From: Bacteroidota bacterium | Lineage (GTDB): Bacteria > Bacteroidota > Bacteroidia > Bacteroidales > UBA5342 | Direction of reading: 5' to 3' | Assembly: GCA_003249935.1 (NCBI GenBank) | Contig: QKHT01000029.1 | Coordinates: forward strand, 1-36,183 | Length of the DNA stretch: 36,183 nucleotides | In this document: piece by piece, positions 26,403 to 35,190 of the stretch | Layout of the letters: every line of letters starts with the position of its first letter | Numbering within the stretch: position 1 is the stretch's first letter | Position numbers and translations under genes: made by a program | The notes under the pieces: model-generated | The model's database searches: none | Told to the model about the DNA's origin: nothing | What the model saw: the letters and a program-made list of their open reading frames with translations, nothing else

Positions 26403-27100
26403 AATACGATGAAGCAATAATTCTGGCTGGTGGCTTGGGAACCCGATTGAGATCGGTTATTTCCGATATTCCGAAGCCGATGGCTCCGGTAGCAGGTAAA
26501 CCATTTCTCGAATATCTTCTCGAATCATTGTTTGTTCAGGGAATCCAAACGGTTATCCTTGCGGTGGGCTATAAATGGGAAGTAATAGAGGCCTATTTTG
26601 GTTCGGCCTATAAAACCATGAAATTGGTTTATTCGGTTGAAGAAACACCCATAGGCACCGGGGGAGGAATTAAACTGGCCCTTGAAAAATGTAAAGGAAA
26701 TAAAGCTTTTCTTTTAAATGGAGATACTTTTTTTGATGTGAATTTGAAACGGCTCATTGAATCGGATGTGGCTGACAATGACGTTGTTTTGTCGTTAAAA
26801 AAAATGTTTACTTTTGATAGATACGGTACTGTTGAAACCGATATTCAAAATAGAATTGTGGCTTTTGCTGATAAAAAATATTGCGACGAAGGTTTAATAA
26901 ACGGTGGTGTATATTTGGTTCGAACCGATATTTTAAACGAATTTGGTTCAACCGAAAAATTTTCGTTCGAAAGCCGGTTTCTTGAAACCGGTTGCCAAAG
27001 ATGTAAATTGTCGGGAGTGGTTTTCGAGGATTATTTTATTGATATTGGTATTCCCGAAGATTTTGAGAGGGCTCAAATCGATTTCAAAAATAAATTTTAA
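26390..27100 (+). CDS. Sugar nucleotidyltransferase, D-glycero-alpha-D-manno-heptose-1-phosphate guanylyltransferase-like (HddC-like)
   Basis: A 236-aa nucleotidyltransferase with the N-terminal signature [21 protein letters not shown], then [16 protein letters not shown], and the catalytic acidic motif LNGDTFFDV. Proteins of this size and pattern next to HddA-like kinases transfer GMP to heptose 1-phosphate, giving GDP-heptose for surface glycans. The start overlaps the kinase gene by 13 bases. Substrate is inferred from the pairing, and a different hexose or heptose cannot be excluded. rdgB follows after 14 bases. Confidence 0.87.
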   Translation: MDSLKYDEAIILAGGLGTRLRSVISDIPKPMAPVAGKPFLEYLLESLFVQGIQTVILAVGYKWEVIEAYFGSAYKTMKLVYSVEETPIGTGGGIKLALEKCKGNKAFLLNGDTFFDVNLKRLIESDVADNDVVLSLKKMFTFDRYGTVETDIQNRIVAFADKKYCDEGLINGGVYLVRTDILNEFGSTEKFSFESRFLETGCQRCKLSGVVFEDYFIDIGIPEDFERAQIDFKNKF

Positions 27101-27114
27101 AAAACAGCGTTTCT

Positions 27115-27693
27115 ATGTTGGGTAAAATAGTTTTTGTAACAAACAACAGGCATAAACTCGAAGAAGTTTCGGCAATTCTTGCTGGTATTTATGAGGTGGT
27201 TAGTCTCGAACAAATTGGTTGTACCGACGATATTGAAGAAACAGCCCATACGCTCGAAGGAAATGCACTCATAAAAGCAAAATATATTTACGATCGGTAT
27301 GGAATCGACTGTTTTGCCGATGATACCGGCCTTGAGGTCGAAGCCCTCGATAATGCCCCAGGAGTTTATTCGGCGCGTTATGCTGGTGAAGAAAAAAGTG
27401 CAGAGAACAATATGAATCTGCTTCTTCGAAATTTAGAAGGTGTAACGAACCGAAATGCGAGGTTCAGAACTGTAATTTGTGCCATATTACACGGAAAGGA
27501 ATTGTTTTTCGAAGGCGTTGTAGATGGTAAAATTTTGTATGAACCGGTTGGAAATGGTGGTTTTGGATACGATCCGATTTTTATGCCCGATGGATATAAT
27601 TTGTCGTTTGCCGAACTAAATATGGCCGATAAAAATAAAATAAGTCACCGGGGCAGAGCCGTAGAGGCTTTTTGCAGTTATCTCAAAATGTAA
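27115..27693 (+). CDS. rdgB: Non-canonical purine NTP pyrophosphatase RdgB/HAM1
   Basis: This house-cleaning enzyme hydrolyses dITP, ITP and XTP to monophosphates. The 192-aa protein begins with [19 protein letters not shown], the Ham1 nucleotide-binding start (T/S-N-N-x-x-K). It contains [26 protein letters not shown] with the catalytic acidic residues, [12 protein letters not shown], and ends with [10 protein letters not shown]. Length and motifs are standard. It lies between sugar-nucleotide genes and a PorZ-like gene, 12 bases before the latter. Confidence 0.96.
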   Translation: MLGKIVFVTNNRHKLEEVSAILAGIYEVVSLEQIGCTDDIEETAHTLEGNALIKAKYIYDRYGIDCFADDTGLEVEALDNAPGVYSARYAGEEKSAENNMNLLLRNLEGVTNRNARFRTVICAILHGKELFFEGVVDGKILYEPVGNGGFGYDPIFMPDGYNLSFAELNMADKNKISHRGRAVEAFCSYLKM

Positions 27694-27705
27694 AATAGTT
27701 GTATT

Positions 27706-30090
27706 ATGATACTTATACGAAAATTATTGTCAATTTTTCTGATGTTTTCTGCGGTTTTGTCTGCTCAAATCTCAGTTGGAACCTGGCGTACGCACACTTC
27801 TTACAGTGTTGGGCAATCGGTAGCCTATACCGGAACTAAAGTGTATTCGGTTGCAGGTGGCAGCCTTTTTTCGTATAGCATTTCGGAAAAATCGACGGCA
27901 TTGTACAATGCCACAAATGGTCTTCATGATGTAAATGTTAAATTTATTGCCTACAATACACAATATAAAGTGTTGGTTGTGGTATACGAAAACAGCAATA
28001 TCGACCTCATTACAGAGGGTGGCGTTACCAATGTTTCGGATATTAGCAGAAAAACACTTTCTGGCAGTAAGTCAATTAACCGGGCCTCTTTCGATGGTAA
28101 AAATTGTTTGTTAAGTACCGATTTTGGTTTAATTATTCTCGATTTGGTTCGGGCAGAAATTAAAGAAATATATCCGATGGCTTCCATAGGCAGTTCGGCA
28201 GTAAATGATGCCGCTGCCGATAAGGATAATTATTATGCAGCCACAAATAAGGGTTTATATAAAGGTTCAAAAAATAGTGCCAATCTCATCGATTTTTCTG
28301 CCTGGCAAAAAGTATCAGTGATAGCCGGTCAGGAAGACTACTACTATTCTGACGTAGAAATGTGGCAGAACCGGCTGACTGTTGCTTTTGCTCCCAAGAA
28401 AGGCGATATAATTAACGTGTGCACACTGATGGATGGCGTTTGGCGTTCGTTATACCCGGATATTGTAACCCCGGTTGAAAAGAATATCATGCAACTTAAA
28501 ACAACCGGAGACAACATCATGCTTCTATTTAATGGTTATATACGAACCGTTAAGTATAATACCACTTCGGCCAAATTTCAGCATGTAAATTATCTTGGAA
28601 AATATGTATTCTCAGACCCCCTTATTTCTACGCGTGTAGGGTCGGTAGATGCAGAATTTGTAAATGCTAATGAATACTTTATTGCCGATAATTCGCTGGG
28701 TTTGGTAAACCATAAAACAAGTAATGTATCAACAGTATTAGCACCAAACGGTCCATATTCCAATAATGTATTCGATTTCGATTTTTCCACAGCAGGTTTA
28801 CGGGTTGTACAAGGTGGTGTTAATGGCGACTGGAATAACATGAGTTTACCCGCTGCTGTATCGCGATATTCCAATGGTGTGTGGTCTTCGATTACAAAAT
28901 CAAACAGTAATAAGCTTAACGGGGTGTATGATATGATATCGATCGCCACCGATCCACTGGATAATAAGCATTATTTTGTTGCTTCATGGAACAGTGGGTT
29001 AATAGAGTTTAAATCAGATACCGTTTTTAGAATTTACGATGCATCGAATAGTCCGCTGGAATCGGCAATTCCGGGGAGTACTTTTTTTCGTATCAATGGC
29101 CTTGTGTTCGATAAGGATAATAATCTTTGGTTAACCGATACTTATGCCAATAATCCGATTCAAATGCTCGACAAAAATGGTCAATGGCACACTTATGCAT
29201 TTACGGAGATTGGTAGTGCGGCTGGTGTATTTGCTTTAGGAAAAATTATTATCGACCAGAATAACCTTAAATGGGTACAGGTACCTCGTGAAAAGGGCAT
29301 ATTCGTATTCGACGATCGTGCGCTCACCGATACTGCTTACCGCACACATCGTAAAATGTTACAAATTCTTGATGAAGATGGAAAAGTAATCTCAAACGAT
29401 GTATATGATTTGGCCGAAGATAAAAACGGCGCGATTTGGGTAGGAACCGCTAATGGTGTTGTGGTGTATTACTCGCCCGAACGGGTATTTAATGCAGGGG
29501 TTTTTACTGGTTCACGTATAAAAATACCTAGAAATGATGGTTCCGGATTGGCCGATCTGTTACTCGATGGCACCTTGGTAACTTCTATAAAGGTTGATGG
29601 GGGAAATCGTAAATGGATTGGAACAAGTGGTGCAGGTTTATTTTTGGTTTCGGCCGACGGTTTAACTACACTGCAACATTTCGATACCCAAAACAGTCCC
29701 TTGCCTTCCGATAATATTATCAGGTTGGGAATTGACGAAACCAACGGCGAGGTGTTCATTGCTACCGATCGTGGATTAGTTTCATACCGGTCTGATGCTA
29801 CTACCGGTAACGAAGATTTTCTCAATGTACATGCTTTTCCAAATCCTGTTCGTGAGGATTTTACAGGAAATGTTACAATAACCGGCTTGGTATACGATAC
29901 CAATGTAAAAATAACCGATGTTAGTGGAAACCTTGTTTTTCAAACTACTTCAAACGGTGCATATGCTACATGGAATGGCCGCAATTTTTATGGAAAACCG
30001 GTCGGAACAGGTATTTATTTGGTTTATTGTGCTTCCAAAGATGGCTCAAAATCGGCAATGACAAAAATTCTCGTGGTAAAAAAGAATTAA
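27706..30090 (+). CDS. porZ: Type IX secretion system protein PorZ-like, with beta-propellers and C-terminal sorting domain
   Basis: A 794-aa secreted protein. After a signal peptide (ending VLSAQ, about residue 21) comes SVGTWRTHTSYSVGQSVAYTG, the usual PorZ opening, and two beta-propeller domains built of repeats such as YAATNKGLYKG, GAIWVGTANGVVVY and GEVFIATDRGLVSY (two-component-regulator propeller type). The last 80 residues (VHAFPNPVREDF, VKITDVSGNLVF, GTGIYLVYC, MTKILVVK) form a type A T9SS sorting domain. In Porphyromonas gingivalis, PorZ is part of the cell-surface attachment complex with PorU, PorV and PorQ and binds A-LPS. It lies downstream of glycosyltransferase and heptose genes and 2 bases upstream of a CvpA gene. 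Family call is good; the symbol is by homology. Confidence 0.87.
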   Translation: MILIRKLLSIFLMFSAVLSAQISVGTWRTHTSYSVGQSVAYTGTKVYSVAGGSLFSYSISEKSTALYNATNGLHDVNVKFIAYNTQYKVLVVVYENSNIDLITEGGVTNVSDISRKTLSGSKSINRASFDGKNCLLSTDFGLIILDLVRAEIKEIYPMASIGSSAVNDAAADKDNYYAATNKGLYKGSKNSANLIDFSAWQKVSVIAGQEDYYYSDVEMWQNRLTVAFAPKKGDIINVCTLMDGVWRSLYPDIVTPVEKNIMQLKTTGDNIMLLFNGYIRTVKYNTTSAKFQHVNYLGKYVFSDPLISTRVGSVDAEFVNANEYFIADNSLGLVNHKTSNVSTVLAPNGPYSNNVFDFDFSTAGLRVVQGGVNGDWNNMSLPAAVSRYSNGVWSSITKSNSNKLNGVYDMISIATDPLDNKHYFVASWNSGLIEFKSDTVFRIYDASNSPLESAIPGSTFFRINGLVFDKDNNLWLTDTYANNPIQMLDKNGQWHTYAFTEIGSAAGVFALGKIIIDQNNLKWVQVPREKGIFVFDDRALTDTAYRTHRKMLQILDEDGKVISNDVYDLAEDKNGAIWVGTANGVVVYYSPERVFNAGVFTGSRIKIPRNDGSGLADLLLDGTLVTSIKVDGGNRKWIGTSGAGLFLVSADGLTTLQHFDTQNSPLPSDNIIRLGIDETNGEVFIATDRGLVSYRSDATTGNEDFLNVHAFPNPVREDFTGNVTITGLVYDTNVKITDVSGNLVFQTTSNGAYATWNGRNFYGKPVGTGIYLVYCASKDGSKSAMTKILVVKKN

Positions 30091-30092
30091 TC

Positions 30093-30644
30093 ATGGGCTC
30101 AATCTCAATTATCGATATATTTATTGTAATTCCGCTTGTTTTTGCTGTGGTCAGAGGGGCAAAACGAGGATTTGTAATGGAACTTACTTCACTCATGGCG
30201 TGGTTACTTGGTATTTGGGGGGCGATTCATTTTTCTAAATTCATTGCAGTTGTACTAATTCAATCTTTTAATATTAAGGGACAATACTTACCTCTTTTGG
30301 CATTTCTTGTAACTTTTTTACTCATTATTGTTGCTGTTAACCTCATTGGTAAATTGGTGGATATGATGATTGGAACCGTATCAAAGGGTGCCGTAAATAA
30401 AATATCCGGAGCCATACTTGCAGCGTTAAAAACCTTGCTATTAATTGGTTTATTCTTTCTTTTTTTCGATGGGTTGAACCGCAATTGGAATGTTGTTTCT
30501 AAAGAAACCCTACAATCTTCGCGGCTTTATTATCCTGTTATTAGTGCCACAGAAAAAACCGTGCCCTATTTGAAGTCGTTTCGAAATGACTATTTTGGAA
30601 AAAAGAGTAAGGATCCAAAACCATCTAATAATGCCGATATTTAA
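30093..30644 (+). CDS. CvpA family membrane protein
   Basis: I chose the ATG at 30093 (183 aa), 2 bases after porZ; the longer frame from 29970 would overlap porZ by 120 bases and add a non-hydrophobic leader. The protein begins with IDIFIVIPLVFAVVRGAKRGFVMEL, the CvpA signature, and has four membrane helices followed by a short charged tail. CvpA is needed for colicin V production in E. coli and, in several bacteria, for envelope integrity and bile resistance; the biochemical role is not settled. Likely co-transcribed with porZ. Confidence 0.9.
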   Translation: MGSISIIDIFIVIPLVFAVVRGAKRGFVMELTSLMAWLLGIWGAIHFSKFIAVVLIQSFNIKGQYLPLLAFLVTFLLIIVAVNLIGKLVDMMIGTVSKGAVNKISGAILAALKTLLLIGLFFLFFDGLNRNWNVVSKETLQSSRLYYPVISATEKTVPYLKSFRNDYFGKKSKDPKPSNNADI

Positions 30645-30674
30645 AAACCATTTTATGGTTCAATACAAAAAAAT

Positions 30675-31736
30675 ATGAAAAAACTTAACGCCATACAGGC
30701 ATTGCGGGCATTGGCAGCCTTTGGAGTTGTGGTTTTTCACCTTATCTCAGTGGAGAATAAGTACGCAGGGGGTGATGTTATCTTATCCGACAAACTTAAT
30801 TTTCTAATGCTTGGTGTCGATCTGTTTTTCGTAATAAGCGGTTTTATCATGATGACCCTTTGGTTACGGGGCAACAGGTCTGCAAAAGATTCTTTCACTT
30901 TTCTCGTTCATCGCGCTGCACGGATATACCCTACGTATTGGTTTTATTTCTGTATAACTCTAATGGTGTACCTGTTAATGCCCGGCACGGTGAATACAAC
31001 ACATGGCAATGTTGGTATTCTCAACTCATTTTTTCTCTTGCCATCTCATAAAACACCTCTGGTACTAGTGGCATGGTCGTTGGTTTACGAACTGTTTTTC
31101 TATTTGGTTTTTGCCGTATTGCTTAATTTCAATAAAAAAGTAATGGTTGCTGGTCTTATTTGTTGGGCAAGCCTTTTAATTGGTTCGAACCTGTTACTAA
31201 ATCTTGGTTCCGATATTAATCCCTATCTGGAGTTGGTAACTAATCCTTATTCCTTAGAATTTATTTTGGGCGCGTTTTCGGCTGTGGCTGTCCATAAATT
31301 AAATACCAGGCTGGTGCACCGATGGGTATTGTGGCTAATGTTAGCCGGATTATTGCTTATCCCCGGTGCTTATGGCGCGTTTAACGATGGAAATACAGTA
31401 CTTAGGGCTTTTGTGTTTGGAGGATTGTTTTCGGTGGCATTAACAGGTTTATATTTACTCGAAGAAAACTATAATCTAAAGATTTCAGGTAAGGTCGTTT
31501 TTCTTGGTGATATATCTTATTCGGTTTATCTCTCGCACTTATTGGTGCTTGGTGCTATTGGGCGTATATGGTCTCATTTTTCGCTGGTATCTAATTTTTG
31601 GGATCACATTATAGCCATTACGTTGATGGTCGTTTCGGTAATACTCTTCTCTTCGTTGGCATATAAATTTTTCGAAAGGCCTTCTTATCAGTATCTTATT
31701 CGAAAATTCGGTTCAGCCAAAAACAATGTAGTATAA
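30675..31736 (+). CDS. Acyltransferase family 3 (OafA/YrhL-like) membrane protein
   Basis: A 353-aa membrane-bound O-acyltransferase with about ten helices. The N-terminal KLNAIQALRALAAFGVVVFHL contains the catalytic histidine of the Acyltransferase_3 family; VDLFFVISGFIM and the HRAARIYPTYWF segment are also diagnostic. Such enzymes acetylate or acylate cell-surface glycans such as LPS O-antigen or exopolysaccharide. It follows CvpA by 30 bases and ends just before a hairpin terminator. Substrate is unknown; the glycan genes upstream make a surface polysaccharide the likeliest target. Confidence 0.92.
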   Translation: MKKLNAIQALRALAAFGVVVFHLISVENKYAGGDVILSDKLNFLMLGVDLFFVISGFIMMTLWLRGNRSAKDSFTFLVHRAARIYPTYWFYFCITLMVYLLMPGTVNTTHGNVGILNSFFLLPSHKTPLVLVAWSLVYELFFYLVFAVLLNFNKKVMVAGLICWASLLIGSNLLLNLGSDINPYLELVTNPYSLEFILGAFSAVAVHKLNTRLVHRWVLWLMLAGLLLIPGAYGAFNDGNTVLRAFVFGGLFSVALTGLYLLEENYNLKISGKVVFLGDISYSVYLSHLLVLGAIGRIWSHFSLVSNFWDHIIAITLMVVSVILFSSLAYKFFERPSYQYLIRKFGSAKNNVV

Positions 31737-31741
31737 AACAA

Positions 31742-31771
31742 AAAACCTCCCCACTTTCGTGAGGAGGTTTT
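31742..31771. terminator. Bidirectional hairpin terminator
   Basis: AAAACCTCC at 31742-31750 pairs with GGAGGTTTT at 31763-31771; the stem continues with one C-A mismatch and a CAC/GTG top around a TTTC loop. Read on minus it is followed by a T run and would end the tRNA-Pro transcript; read on plus it ends in TTTT and can stop the acyltransferase operon 5 bases after its stop codon. Confidence 0.88.
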
Positions 31772-31773
31772 CG

Positions 31774-31848
31774 TCGGGGTGGAGGGATTCGAACCCCCGA
31801 CCCTCTGTTCCCAAAACAGATACGCTAACCGGACTGCGCTACACCCCG
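31774..31848 (-). tRNA. tRNA-Pro (anticodon TGG)
   Basis: The minus strand folds into a full cloverleaf of 75 bases including the discriminator A. The acceptor stem CGGGGTG pairs with CACCCCG; the D arm is GCGC...GCGT; the anticodon stem TCTGT/ACAGA encloses the loop TTTGGGA with anticodon TGG; the T arm holds GGTTCGAAT. CCA is not encoded. It has its own promoter upstream at 31871-31900 and a terminator directly downstream. Confidence 0.97.
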
Positions 31849-31870
31849 TTGCCTTTTGTTAAAAGCGTTG

Positions 31871-31900
31871 CAAAAGTAGTGCTTTTTTTGATACTTGCAA
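31871..31900 (-). promoter_or_regulatory. Promoter of tRNA-Pro
   Basis: On the minus strand TTG (31900-31898) and TACTTTTG (31878-31871) are separated by 19 bases, matching the Bacteroidota -33/-7 promoter (TTTG, TAnnTTTG). The -7 element ends 23 bases before the tRNA 5' end. Confidence 0.75.
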
Positions 31901-31973
31901 GGGATTGCTGAAAAAAAAAGGTATTTTTTCTGTTCCATTGAATTTTTCGCAATTTTTCCGATATTTACGTTTA

Positions 31974-31981
31974 TATCTTTG
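31974..31981 (+). promoter_or_regulatory. Possible promoter of the cardiolipin synthase gene (-7 element)
   Basis: TATCTTTG is a perfect match to TAnnTTTG and ends 3 bases before the chosen ATG at 31985. No good -33 element is visible at normal spacing. If it is used, the transcript would have essentially no 5' leader. Confidence 0.45.
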
Positions 31982-31984
31982 TTT

Positions 31985-33451
31985 ATGTTCAATTGGTTTA
32001 ATATTCCACCAACACTCTACTTGCTTATTGAATGGGCCTATCTGCTATTGGTCATCAGTATTGCGATTGTGATTTTACTCGAAAACCGCAATCCCGTAAA
32101 ATCCATGTCGTGGATACTTGTTTTAATCTTATTGCCTGGTTTGGGGCTTATTCTATACCTGTTTTTTGGGCAAAATTTACGTAAGCAAAAAATTATTTCC
32201 AAAAAAAGTATTAAACAAATTGAACTGGTAAATGGCTATTACGAAAGGCTTAAACGAAGATATAATGTTAATAGTATCGATTTGCCCGATGATTTGGCCT
32301 GTTGCCGTAATAACATAGGATTATTGTTTCGCAACAACCACGCTTTGTTGACCGAAAAGAACGAACTCGATATTTTTCTCGACGGTGAATCCACCTTTCA
32401 GAGTATCCTTAGTGCTGTTTCATTGGCCAAGTCTTTTATTCACATAGAGTATTATATTATCGATAACGACGAAACTGGCAATATCTTTTTCGATTTACTG
32501 ATGAAAAAGGCTGCAGAAGGCGTTGAAGTGCGTGTAATTGTCGACGATGTGGGTAGTTGGGAGATAAAGAAGCGCGATTTCGAACGGCTTACAGAGGCCG
32601 GGGTTCAGATTTTTCCGTTTTTAATGGTTCGTTTTCCATATTTTACAAGTCGGATAAACTACCGCAATCACCGTAAAATTGTCATTGTCGATGGGGTTGT
32701 AGGTTTTGTGGGCGGCATAAATATTGCAAACAGATACCGGTTTGGAATTGAAGATGGCGGGGTGTGGCGCGATACCCATTTACGTATTACCGGTAATGCA
32801 GTTACAGGCTTACAATCGGTATTTATTCTCGACTGGTATTTTGTAAGCCGGCAACGCATACGCGATAAACGCTATTTTCCGGATAATAGTCATGTAAACG
32901 GCAAGTACAGCATTCAAATTGCTTCGAGTGGACCCGACAGCGACTTTAAAAATATCGAACAGGCTTTTTTCAGGACAATAGCTGCTGCCCGAAAGTATGT
33001 TTACATTCAATCACCTTATTTTTTACCTACCGAACCGGTACTCATGGCATTGCGTACGGCGGCACTCAGCGGCACCGATGTGCGGATTATGTTACCGGGT
33101 ATTTCCGATGCCAAAATAACGGCTGCGTCCACCAATTCGTATTTAAAGGAGATGTTAACGGCAGGAGTAAGAATCTATCTGTACGAAAAAGGTTTTTTGC
33201 ATGCCAAAACCCTGGTTGCCGACGATGTAATTTCCACTGTTGGAACCGCAAATATGGACTTTAGGAGTTTTGAATATAATTTTGAAGTGAACGCATTTGT
33301 GTACAACAAAGATTTTGCTGCCCAAATGAAACAAATCTTTGAGGCAGATATGTCCGATTGTCACGAAATAAAGCTGTTTGAGTGGAACCGCAGGCCGCTT
33401 AAAGATAAAATATCCGAATCTATGGCCAGATTACTAAGTCCGTTGCTCTAA
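31985..33451 (+). CDS. cls: Cardiolipin synthase (phospholipase D family)
   Basis: The enzyme forms cardiolipin from phosphatidylglycerol in the inner membrane. I chose the ATG at 31985 (488 aa): the longer frame from 31895 overlaps the tRNA-Pro promoter and adds an unlikely leader. Two N-terminal membrane helices flank the conserved ENRNPVKSMSW segment. Two HKD motifs are intact: HRKIVIVDG with GFVGGINI after it, and HAKTLVADD with STVGTANMDFRS. Both catalytic His-Lys-Asp sets are present, so the enzyme should be active. It converges on the acyl-CoA ligase gene with a 4-base overlap of stop codons. Confidence 0.94.
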   Translation: MFNWFNIPPTLYLLIEWAYLLLVISIAIVILLENRNPVKSMSWILVLILLPGLGLILYLFFGQNLRKQKIISKKSIKQIELVNGYYERLKRRYNVNSIDLPDDLACCRNNIGLLFRNNHALLTEKNELDIFLDGESTFQSILSAVSLAKSFIHIEYYIIDNDETGNIFFDLLMKKAAEGVEVRVIVDDVGSWEIKKRDFERLTEAGVQIFPFLMVRFPYFTSRINYRNHRKIVIVDGVVGFVGGINIANRYRFGIEDGGVWRDTHLRITGNAVTGLQSVFILDWYFVSRQRIRDKRYFPDNSHVNGKYSIQIASSGPDSDFKNIEQAFFRTIAAARKYVYIQSPYFLPTEPVLMALRTAALSGTDVRIMLPGISDAKITAASTNSYLKEMLTAGVRIYLYEKGFLHAKTLVADDVISTVGTANMDFRSFEYNFEVNAFVYNKDFAAQMKQIFEADMSDCHEIKLFEWNRRPLKDKISESMARLLSPLL

Positions 33452-35064
33452 CAATACAAATAACGTTTTATCTTTTGTGTTGCTGTTTTTTGAAACGGAG
33501 CGGTCTGAACAACAATAAGTTGTATCTGAGAGAATTTATTTACCTTACTGTTTACATAGTGTTGAAGTTCTGCTTGTAGTTCTTCCACAACCTTTTCGGC
33601 ATAGTTTTGTACTTCGTGCTTGATGTGTTTGTAATGTGTTTCAATCTCTTCTTTATTAAAATGAACCATGGCTACGAGCTTCCCTTTCTTTTCGACCACC
33701 AACGATTCCAGAACAAAACGGAAATTGTTAATTACCGATTCAATCTCTTCGGGGTAGATGTTTTCGCCGCCCGAACCAATAATTACATTCTTCGAACGCC
33801 CTTTAATAAACAGGTATCCATCCTTGTCGAAACACCCCAAATCGCCGGTTTTAATCCAGCCATCGTCGGTAATTACTTCTTTTGTGGCCGCTTCGTCGTT
33901 ATAGTAACCCAACATTACATTACGGCCTTTGGCCCAAATCTCGCCCTCGCCATTGTGTTTTTCAGGTTCATTAATTTTAAGCGTTACGCCTTGCATTTGT
34001 GGTCCCGTGGATTGTAGTTTGGTCGAAAATGGTGGTGCACCGGCCAAAAGTGGTGCCGTTTCGGTGAGGCCATAGCCAATGGCATATGGAAAACCGGCAT
34101 CGTTCAAAAATTTTTCGGTTTCGGGATTGAGTTTTGCGCCGCCAATACCAAAGAATTTAAGATGGCCGCCAAAGGTCTCTTTGAGGCTTTTGCCTGCTTT
34201 TTTGTGTAAGAGCTTGCGTGTAGGGCCAAAACGATATAACACACGGCCTATCGTGCTCTTTTTTATAGTTGGAACCACCTTTTGGCGGTGTATTTTTTCT
34301 ATTATTAATGGAACCGAAAGCATTACGGTTGGTTTTACCACCTTCATGGCCGGTAACAGCACCGCAGGAGTAGGGGCTTTGCGCAGGTAATACACGGCTG
34401 CACCCACCATTAATGGCAGAACCATGCCGAGCGAATTTTCGTAAGTGTGCGAAAGGGGCAAAATGGATAAAAACCGGTCGTACTGATTCATGGGCTGTAT
34501 TGTTCCGCTGTAAAATGCGGTAAAACAAATGTTTTCGTGGGATAACATTACGCCCTTGGATTTACCGGTAGTGCCCGAGGTGTAAATAATTGCGGCCAAA
34601 GTACCGGTATTTATTTCAATCTTTGGTTCCGGTGTTTCAGCAACCGGTTCAATCCACGAAAAACTATCGATTAGTATTGCATTGTTTTTAATTGATTGCT
34701 CGCATGTCTCGAGTTTGTGCAGCAGGCTTTTTGATACGAATATCTGTTTTGAACCCGAATGGGCTATTATGTTTGCAATTTCGTCGGCATGAAAATCGGG
34801 AAGTAAGGGTACAATTACGGCACCAATTGAAACTGTGGCGAGGTAAGATATGGGCCAGTTAGGCATGTTTTGAGCAAGTAAAGCCACACGGTCGCCCGGT
34901 TCAACGCCAAGATTCATCAAATAGGCCGAAAGTTTATCGACTTCAGTCTTTAATTGAGTGTAAGTGATGGCTTCTTCCGAAACGAAGGAAAGTGCAATGT
35001 TGTTGGGATACTGTTTGTATGCCTCGGCCAGCAGGGCCGGAAATGTGAATGTTGGTTCACCCAT
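33448..35064 (-). CDS. AMP-dependent long-chain fatty acid-CoA ligase
   Basis: An adenylate-forming enzyme that activates fatty acids to acyl-CoA through an acyl-AMP. From the ATG at 35064 (538 aa) the N-terminus is GEPTFTFPALLAEAYKQYPN; the longer frame to 35145 would run up to the terminator of the upstream gene. The AMP-binding P-loop is IIYTSGTTGKSKGVMLSHEN. The adenine-binding motif is YGLTETAPLL, the hinge region is TGDLGCFDKDGYLFIKGRSK, and the C-terminal PFQKTATQKIKRYLY carries the expected lysines. The subfamily lacks the long insert of eukaryotic ligases. Chain-length preference is not predictable. It is likely a single-gene unit. Confidence 0.93.
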   Translation of the reverse strand: MGEPTFTFPALLAEAYKQYPNNIALSFVSEEAITYTQLKTEVDKLSAYLMNLGVEPGDRVALLAQNMPNWPISYLATVSIGAVIVPLLPDFHADEIANIIAHSGSKQIFVSKSLLHKLETCEQSIKNNAILIDSFSWIEPVAETPEPKIEINTGTLAAIIYTSGTTGKSKGVMLSHENICFTAFYSGTIQPMNQYDRFLSILPLSHTYENSLGMVLPLMVGAAVYYLRKAPTPAVLLPAMKVVKPTVMLSVPLIIEKIHRQKVVPTIKKSTIGRVLYRFGPTRKLLHKKAGKSLKETFGGHLKFFGIGGAKLNPETEKFLNDAGFPYAIGYGLTETAPLLAGAPPFSTKLQSTGPQMQGVTLKINEPEKHNGEGEIWAKGRNVMLGYYNDEAATKEVITDDGWIKTGDLGCFDKDGYLFIKGRSKNVIIGSGGENIYPEEIESVINNFRFVLESLVVEKKGKLVAMVHFNKEEIETHYKHIKHEVQNYAEKVVEELQAELQHYVNSKVNKFSQIQLIVVQTAPFQKTATQKIKRYLYC

Positions 35065-35145
35065 AATCTCTGTAACGCAAAAATAATTGTACAAAGGTAT
35101 AACATTATTTGTGCATGAATGTTGCTTTGGTCTGTAAATCAACAA

Positions 35146-35174
35146 AAAGTCCGGAATATTTGATTCCGGACTTT
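35146..35174 (-). terminator. Rho-independent terminator of the AIM24-like gene
   Basis: AAAGTCCGGAAT at 35146-35157 pairs perfectly with ATTCCGGACTTT at 35163-35174 around a 5-base loop. On the minus strand the stem is followed by TTTTTG. It begins 17 bases after the stop codon of the upstream minus-strand gene. Confidence 0.88.
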
Positions 35175-35190
35175 GTATTTTAATGCGATT

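Noticed and set aside
26960-27000. Inverted repeat CCGGTTTC...GAAACCGG
   Set aside because: Lies within the coding region of the nucleotidyltransferase gene, and the codons are explained by the protein.
29970-30092. N-terminal extension of the CvpA gene
   Set aside because: Would overlap the PorZ sorting domain by 120 bases and is not conserved in type; the ATG at 30093 fits the family start.
33607-34390. Plus-strand frames of 136 and 103 codons
   Set aside because: Antisense to the acyl-CoA ligase, whose motifs are intact throughout.
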